Below, piece after piece: positions 57,625 through 64,000 of a DNA stretch of 64,000 nt. The notes beneath the pieces are model-generated. The model was not told the origin of the DNA. It searched no databases and saw only the letters and a list, made by a program, of their open reading frames with translations. Origin of the DNA: Herbiconiux flava (GTDB lineage Bacteria; Actinomycetota; Actinomycetes; Actinomycetales; Microbacteriaceae). Every line of letters starts with the position of its first letter. The first letter of the stretch is position 1. The stretch is taken from assembly GCF_013409865.1 (NCBI RefSeq), contig NZ_JACCBM010000001.1, forward strand, positions 1,922,001 to 1,986,000. Reading direction: 5' to 3'. The translations under genes and the position numbers were made by a program.

Positions 57625-59457
57625 CTACTTCTGCCGCGCCACCACCACCGAGCGCGGCGCCACGCCCGCCGGCCGCCCCGCGGCCTCGTCGGGCGTCGTC
57701 GCCGACGGCCCATGCAGCACCGCGTGCGAGTCGAACAGCACGTCACCGGCCAGCGGCGCCACCTGCGCCACGGTGCCCGCGTCGAGCCGCGCGTCGCCGA
57801 GGTTGACGATCACGACGATCGACGGCCGCGACAGCACCAGCCACCGCGCGTCCTCGTCGAACTCGACGTTCACGTCGGCGAGCGTCAGCGACGACCCCGC
57901 CGGCAGCGTGCGACGGATCGCCGCGAGCCGCCGGTACACCTCGAGCATCCCGGCGTGCGAGGGCTCTTCCAGCTCGCTCCAGTCGAGCTTCGAGTTCTCG
58001 AACGTCGCCGGATCCTGCGGGTCGGGCACGATCGCCGGGTCCCAGCCGTGCTTCGAGAACTCCTCGATCCGGCCCTTGGCCGTGGCCTCGCCGAGGTCGG
58101 GCTCCGGGTGCGAGGTGAAGAACTGCCACGGCGTCGACGCTCCCCACTCCTCGCCCATGAACAGCATCGGCGTGAACGGCCCGAGCAGCGTCAGCGCGGC
58201 CGCGATGGCGAGCCGGTCGGGCTCGAGCGTGGCCGTGATGCGGTCACCGGTGGCCCGGTTGCCGATCTGGTCGTGGTTCTGCGAGGCCACCACGAGTCGC
58301 CACGGAGCCGTGGTGGCGCGGTCGAGCTGCACCCCGTGCTCCTTCTCGCGGAAGCTCGAGTAGGTACCGTCGTGGAAGAACCCGCGCGTCAGCACCTTCG
58401 CCAGCGCCCCCACCGAGTCGAAGTCGGCGTAGTAGCCCGCCGTCTCGCCCGTCAGGTTCACGTGCACCGCGTGGTGGAAGTCGTCGCTCCACTGCCCGTC
58501 GAGCCCGTACCCGGTGCCCTGGGCATCGGCGGCCCGCGGGTCGCCGTCGCGCGGCAGGAACATCACCGGGTCGTTGAGGTCGCTCTCCGCGACCACCAGC
58601 CGCTTCACCCCCGTCGAGGCCGACAGCGCATCGGCCTCGGCGGCCAGCTCGGCCAGCAGGTGCGTCGGGCTGTCGTCGACCAGCGCGTGCACCGCGTCCA
58701 GTCGCAGTCCGTCGACGTGGTAGTCGCGCAGCCACATCTGCGCGTTGTCGAGGATGAACCGGCGCACCTCCGCCGAGCCCTCCTGGTCGAGGTTCACCGA
58801 GACGCCCCAGGTGTTCTTGTGCGCGTCGCTCAGGTAGGGCCCGTACAGCGGCAGGTAGTTCCCGCTCGGCCCGAGGTGGTTGTAGACCACGTCCTGGATG
58901 ACCGCGAGCCCGGCCGCATGGCACGCGTCGACGAAGCGGCGGTACGCATCCGGCCCGCCGTAGCCCTCGTGCACCGTGAACCACGCCACCCCGTCGTAGC
59001 CCCAGTTGTGCGTGCCGTTGAAGCCGTTCACCGGCAGCAGCTCGATGTGGGTCACACCGATCGAGCGCAGGTGCTCCAGCTTGTCGGGCGCCGACGCCGC
59101 GGCCAGCGTCCCCTCGGGCGTGAAGGTGCCGACGTGCAGCTCGTAGATCTCGGCGCTGTCGATGGGCAGGCCGGTCCAGTCGCCGTCCTGCCACTCGTAC
59201 GCCGAGGGGTCGTCGGTGCGCGAGAGGCCGTGCACGCCCTCGGGCTGGCGGCGCGAGCGCGGGTCGGGGTAGGGGCCCTCACCGTCGAGCAGGTAGCCGT
59301 AGTCGACCCCGGGCATCCATTCGACGCCGTCGGCGGGCCTCCACCAGCCGTCGCCGTCCACGGTCATCGGATGCTCGGCCCGCCCGTTCTGGTCGGCGAG
59401 CACGAGCTCGACCTTCGTGGCGCGGGGCGCCCAGACGCCGTAGTCGTTCTCGGTCAT
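57625..59457 (-). CDS. treZ: malto-oligosyltrehalose trehalohydrolase
   Basis: A 610-residue GH13_10 enzyme that releases trehalose from maltooligosyl-trehalose. It starts with the CBM48-like [15 protein letters not shown], then the barrel: [66 protein letters not shown] (nucleophile Asp), [11 protein letters not shown] (acid Glu) and [15 protein letters not shown] 59457 overlaps the treY stop (ATGA), making it the last gene of a treX-treY-treZ operon. Length is typical. Confidence 0.96.
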   Translation of the reverse strand: MTENDYGVWAPRATKVELVLADQNGRAEHPMTVDGDGWWRPADGVEWMPGVDYGYLLDGEGPYPDPRSRRQPEGVHGLSRTDDPSAYEWQDGDWTGLPIDSAEIYELHVGTFTPEGTLAAASAPDKLEHLRSIGVTHIELLPVNGFNGTHNWGYDGVAWFTVHEGYGGPDAYRRFVDACHAAGLAVIQDVVYNHLGPSGNYLPLYGPYLSDAHKNTWGVSVNLDQEGSAEVRRFILDNAQMWLRDYHVDGLRLDAVHALVDDSPTHLLAELAAEADALSASTGVKRLVVAESDLNDPVMFLPRDGDPRAADAQGTGYGLDGQWSDDFHHAVHVNLTGETAGYYADFDSVGALAKVLTRGFFHDGTYSSFREKEHGVQLDRATTAPWRLVVASQNHDQIGNRATGDRITATLEPDRLAIAAALTLLGPFTPMLFMGEEWGASTPWQFFTSHPEPDLGEATAKGRIEEFSKHGWDPAIVPDPQDPATFENSKLDWSELEEPSHAGMLEVYRRLAAIRRTLPAGSSLTLADVNVEFDEDARWLVLSRPSIVVIVNLGDARLDAGTVAQVAPLAGDVLFDSHAVLHGPSATTPDEAAGRPAGVAPRSVVVARQK

Positions 59458-61826
59458 GATTCGATCCTCTGCAGCAGGGCGACGGGGTAGGTGCCGAGCA
59501 GCTCGGCCAGCCGCACCGAGCCGTCGCGGTAGAGCCGGCCGGTCAGCGCGTCGGCGTAGCCGTTCCGCGCCTCGGGCAGCTCGATGGTGGTGTCGTCCCA
59601 GCCGCCGTGCCGGGCGAGCCCGATCGGCAGACGGGTGACGACGGTGATGGCGCCGCCGCGGTCGAAGGCGACCGCGTGGCGGGCGGCCGAGCCGCGCGGC
59701 TCGAGCGGCGTGTAGCCCTCGAACAGCTCGGGGCGGTCGCGGCGCAGCGTCAGCGCCGAGGTGGTGACGAGCAGCTTCACGGCGCCCGTGTCGTCGGCGC
59801 CCTCCTCGAGCACCGGCGGCTCACCGGCCTGGATGTCGGCGAGCAGCGACGCCCGCAGCTCGTAGTCGACCTCGCGCCGGTTGTCGGGATCGACGAGCGA
59901 GAGGTCCCACAGCTCGGAGCCCTGGTAGACGTCGGGCATGCCCGTCGTGGTCAGCTGCACCAGCTTCTCGCCGAGGGAGTTCGAGCGGCCGGCGCCCTCG
60001 ACCGCGGCCACCGCGCTCGCCACGAGGCCGGCCGTGATCTCGTCGTCGTAGACGGCGTCGACGGCGGCGGCCATCCGCTCTTCGAACTCCTCGTCCACAT
60101 CCAGCCAGGCCGTCGTGTTCCCGGCCTCGCGTGAAGCCTTCGTGGCGTAGGCCTGCGCACGCTCGCGGCTGATCGGCCACGCCCCCACGATCGCCTGCCA
60201 GAGCAGGTTCTCGAGCGGTCCGTCGCCGAGCGGGTGCCGCGAGCGCAGCTTCTCCAGCGTGCCGGCCCAGCCGTCGGGCGTCTCGGCGAGCGCCGTGATG
60301 CGGGCCCGCACGTCCTCGGAGCGCTTCGTGTCGTGCGTCGAGAGCGTGGTCATGGAGTGCGGCAGCGTCTCGAGCCGGCGCCGCTGCTCGGCGTGGAACC
60401 GCTCGGGGCTCCAGCTGAAGTCGTCGGGGTCGGCGCCCACCTCGGTGAGGCTCGTCAGCCGCGTGAAACGGTAGAACGCGCAGTCCTCCACGCCCTTCGC
60501 CATCACCATGCCCGAGGTCTGCTGGAACCGGATGCTCGGGGCGGTGCCCGCGCGTCCGAGCGCCTCGGCGACCTCGCGCAGAACGGCGTCGAGGTCGGGG
60601 CGGTGGCTCAGCGCGAGCTGCAGCGCCTCGTCGAGGTGCTCGCGGCCGGCGGGGAGGTAGGAGCGGTAGACGGGGAAGCAGGCCAGGAGCTCGGCGAGAG
60701 CATCCTGCACCACCGTCTTCTCGGTGGGGGTCGGGAGCCCGCCGGCGCGTTCGATGTCGCGGGCCAGGCGGCGAACCTCGGCCTGCAGGATGCCGTCGGC
60801 CACGTCGCGCTTCGTGTCGTGGATCATGGCGCGGTAGCGGTCGGCGGCGGTGCCTGCGGCGGCAGCCCCCTCGGTCGCCGCCCCGTCGCGCAGGGCGACG
60901 TCGAGCCGGTCGAGCCCCTCCTCCCCGGAGGGGTCGACGAACAGGCGGTCGATGCCGGCCAGCGCGTCGTAGCCCGTGGTGCCGGCCGAATGCCAGGACG
61001 GCTCGAGCGGCTCGTCACCCTCGAGGATCTTCTCGATCAGGATGTACGCCCCGCCGGTCAGCGCACTGAGCCGGTCGATGTACCCGCCCGGGTCGGCGAG
61101 TCCGTCGGGGTGGTCGACCCGCAGCCCGTCGACGAGCCCCTCGCGGAACCAGCGGCCGATCTCGGCGTGCGACTCGTCGAACACCCACGGCTCCTCGACC
61201 CGGATGGCGGCGAGCGTCGACACGGCGAAGAAGCGCCGGTAGTTCAGGTCGGTGCCCTCGCGGCGCCAGTTCACCAGTTCGTAGCTCTGGCGGGAGTGGA
61301 CGGTCTGCGCATCCGCCCCGTCGTCGGCCGTGCCGGGAGCGACCGGGTAGCGGTTGTCGTAGTAGGCGAGGATCGTGCGGTCGTCCTCGAGAGTCAGCGC
61401 GTCGAGGGTGTCGTCGCCGAGCACCGGCAGCAGCAGACGGCCGTCGCCCGCCTCCCAGTCGATGTCGAAGGCCTCGGCGTAGCGGCTCTCGCGGCCGTTT
61501 CGCAGCAGGTCCCACCACCAGGGGTTCTGCGACGGCGTGGCGACGCCGACATGGTTCGGCACGATGTCGACGAGCACGCCCATCCCGGCGTCGTGGGCGG
61601 CCTGGGAGAGCTCGCGGAGGCCCTCCTCGCCGCCTCGCGACACGTCGATGCGGGAGTGGTCGGTGACGTCGTAGCCGTGCTCGGAACCCTCCTCGGCCTG
61701 GAGGATGGGCGAGAGGTAGACCCAGTCCACCCCGAGTCGCCCGAGGTAGGGCACCAGCCGCGCGGCGTCCTGCAGGGTGAAGTCGGCCGTGAGCTGGAAG
61801 CGGTACGTGGAACGGGGGGTGCGCAT
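59454..61826 (-). CDS. treY: malto-oligosyltrehalose synthase
   Basis: A 790-residue GH13_26 enzyme that turns the reducing end of a maltooligosaccharide into a trehalose unit. The start [36 protein letters not shown] is diagnostic; catalytic segments are [14 protein letters not shown] (nucleophile), [12 protein letters not shown] (acid) and [18 protein letters not shown] 61826 has AGAGGG about ten bases upstream; the open frame further upstream shadows treX. It lies 32 bases after treX and overlaps treZ by ATGA. Confidence 0.96.
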   Translation of the reverse strand: MRTPRSTYRFQLTADFTLQDAARLVPYLGRLGVDWVYLSPILQAEEGSEHGYDVTDHSRIDVSRGGEEGLRELSQAAHDAGMGVLVDIVPNHVGVATPSQNPWWWDLLRNGRESRYAEAFDIDWEAGDGRLLLPVLGDDTLDALTLEDDRTILAYYDNRYPVAPGTADDGADAQTVHSRQSYELVNWRREGTDLNYRRFFAVSTLAAIRVEEPWVFDESHAEIGRWFREGLVDGLRVDHPDGLADPGGYIDRLSALTGGAYILIEKILEGDEPLEPSWHSAGTTGYDALAGIDRLFVDPSGEEGLDRLDVALRDGAATEGAAAAGTAADRYRAMIHDTKRDVADGILQAEVRRLARDIERAGGLPTPTEKTVVQDALAELLACFPVYRSYLPAGREHLDEALQLALSHRPDLDAVLREVAEALGRAGTAPSIRFQQTSGMVMAKGVEDCAFYRFTRLTSLTEVGADPDDFSWSPERFHAEQRRRLETLPHSMTTLSTHDTKRSEDVRARITALAETPDGWAGTLEKLRSRHPLGDGPLENLLWQAIVGAWPISRERAQAYATKASREAGNTTAWLDVDEEFEERMAAAVDAVYDDEITAGLVASAVAAVEGAGRSNSLGEKLVQLTTTGMPDVYQGSELWDLSLVDPDNRREVDYELRASLLADIQAGEPPVLEEGADDTGAVKLLVTTSALTLRRDRPELFEGYTPLEPRGSAARHAVAFDRGGAITVVTRLPIGLARHGGWDDTTIELPEARNGYADALTGRLYRDGSVRLAELLGTYPVALLQRIES

Positions 61827-61858
61827 CCGCTGCCCTCTTTCGTGGTTCGGGGCCCTCC

Positions 61859-64000
<2,142 letters not shown>

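Overview
The window is a GC-rich, gene-dense stretch of an actinobacterial chromosome. Gene order, the YraN-YifB-DprA-XerC block, the GlgE/TreYZ sugar genes, an Rv0805-like phosphodiesterase and the wording of several proteins fit the family Microbacteriaceae; the genus cannot be fixed from the sequence alone. No rRNA, tRNA, CRISPR array, insertion sequence, integrase island or prophage was seen, and no gap longer than about 300 bases lacks a gene.

Layout. 1-6.2 kb: genome maintenance (yraN, yifB, dprA), a cyclic-nucleotide phosphodiesterase homologue, xerC, and an opposing M23 peptidase whose frame has no stop at its expected end. 6.3-13.1 kb: a sugar porter, then the conserved rpsB-tsf-pyrH-frr-cdsA run and a small DivIVA-repeat protein. 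13.3-18.9 kb: a complete peptide-type ABC importer operon (lipoprotein, two permeases, fused double ATPase). 18.9-20.3 kb: two tandem paralogous transglycosylase-like secreted proteins. 20.4-27.1 kb: CPA1 antiporter, small zinc-binding-type protein, two-gene and single-gene membrane/hydrolase functions, AI-2E exporter-family protein, and an odd membrane/lipoprotein fusion coupled to a thioredoxin-like TPR protein lacking both cysteines. 27.2-37.6 kb: alpha-glucan module (glgB-glgE leftward, glgP rightward, glgX) interrupted by a cysteine desulfurase. 37.7-47 kb: an exo/endonuclease-phosphatase protein, mnmA-ligA-esterase, and gatCAB. 47-52.2 kb: small accessory enzymes, a MarR-aldo/keto reductase pair and a divergent LLM/FAD fusion oxidoreductase. 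52.2-57.6 kb: an MprF-like aminoacyl-phospholipid synthase with an upstream membrane esterase, and dinB. 57.6-64 kb: the leftward treX(glgX)-treY-treZ trehalose operon, whose first gene runs off the window.

How parts work together. GlgE and GlgB build branched alpha-glucan from maltose-1-phosphate, GlgP and GlgX break it down, and TreX-TreY-TreZ turn it into trehalose, so the window holds synthesis, degradation and conversion in two blocks about 25 kb apart. The cysteine desulfurase plausibly supplies sulfur to MnmA. The most distinctive signals are sequence-level: at least eleven genes share a -10-like hexamer 6-7 nt upstream of the start codon with no ribosome binding site (leaderless transcripts), in-frame minisatellites lie inside dprA and the desulfurase gene, and an interrupted inverted repeat sits between the MarR gene and the LLM/FAD fusion. 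I did not find a defence system or another clearly undescribed multi-gene system; the best candidates for new biology are the LLM-FAD fusion with its MarR switch, the MprF/esterase pair, and the membrane-lipoprotein/dead-thioredoxin pair.
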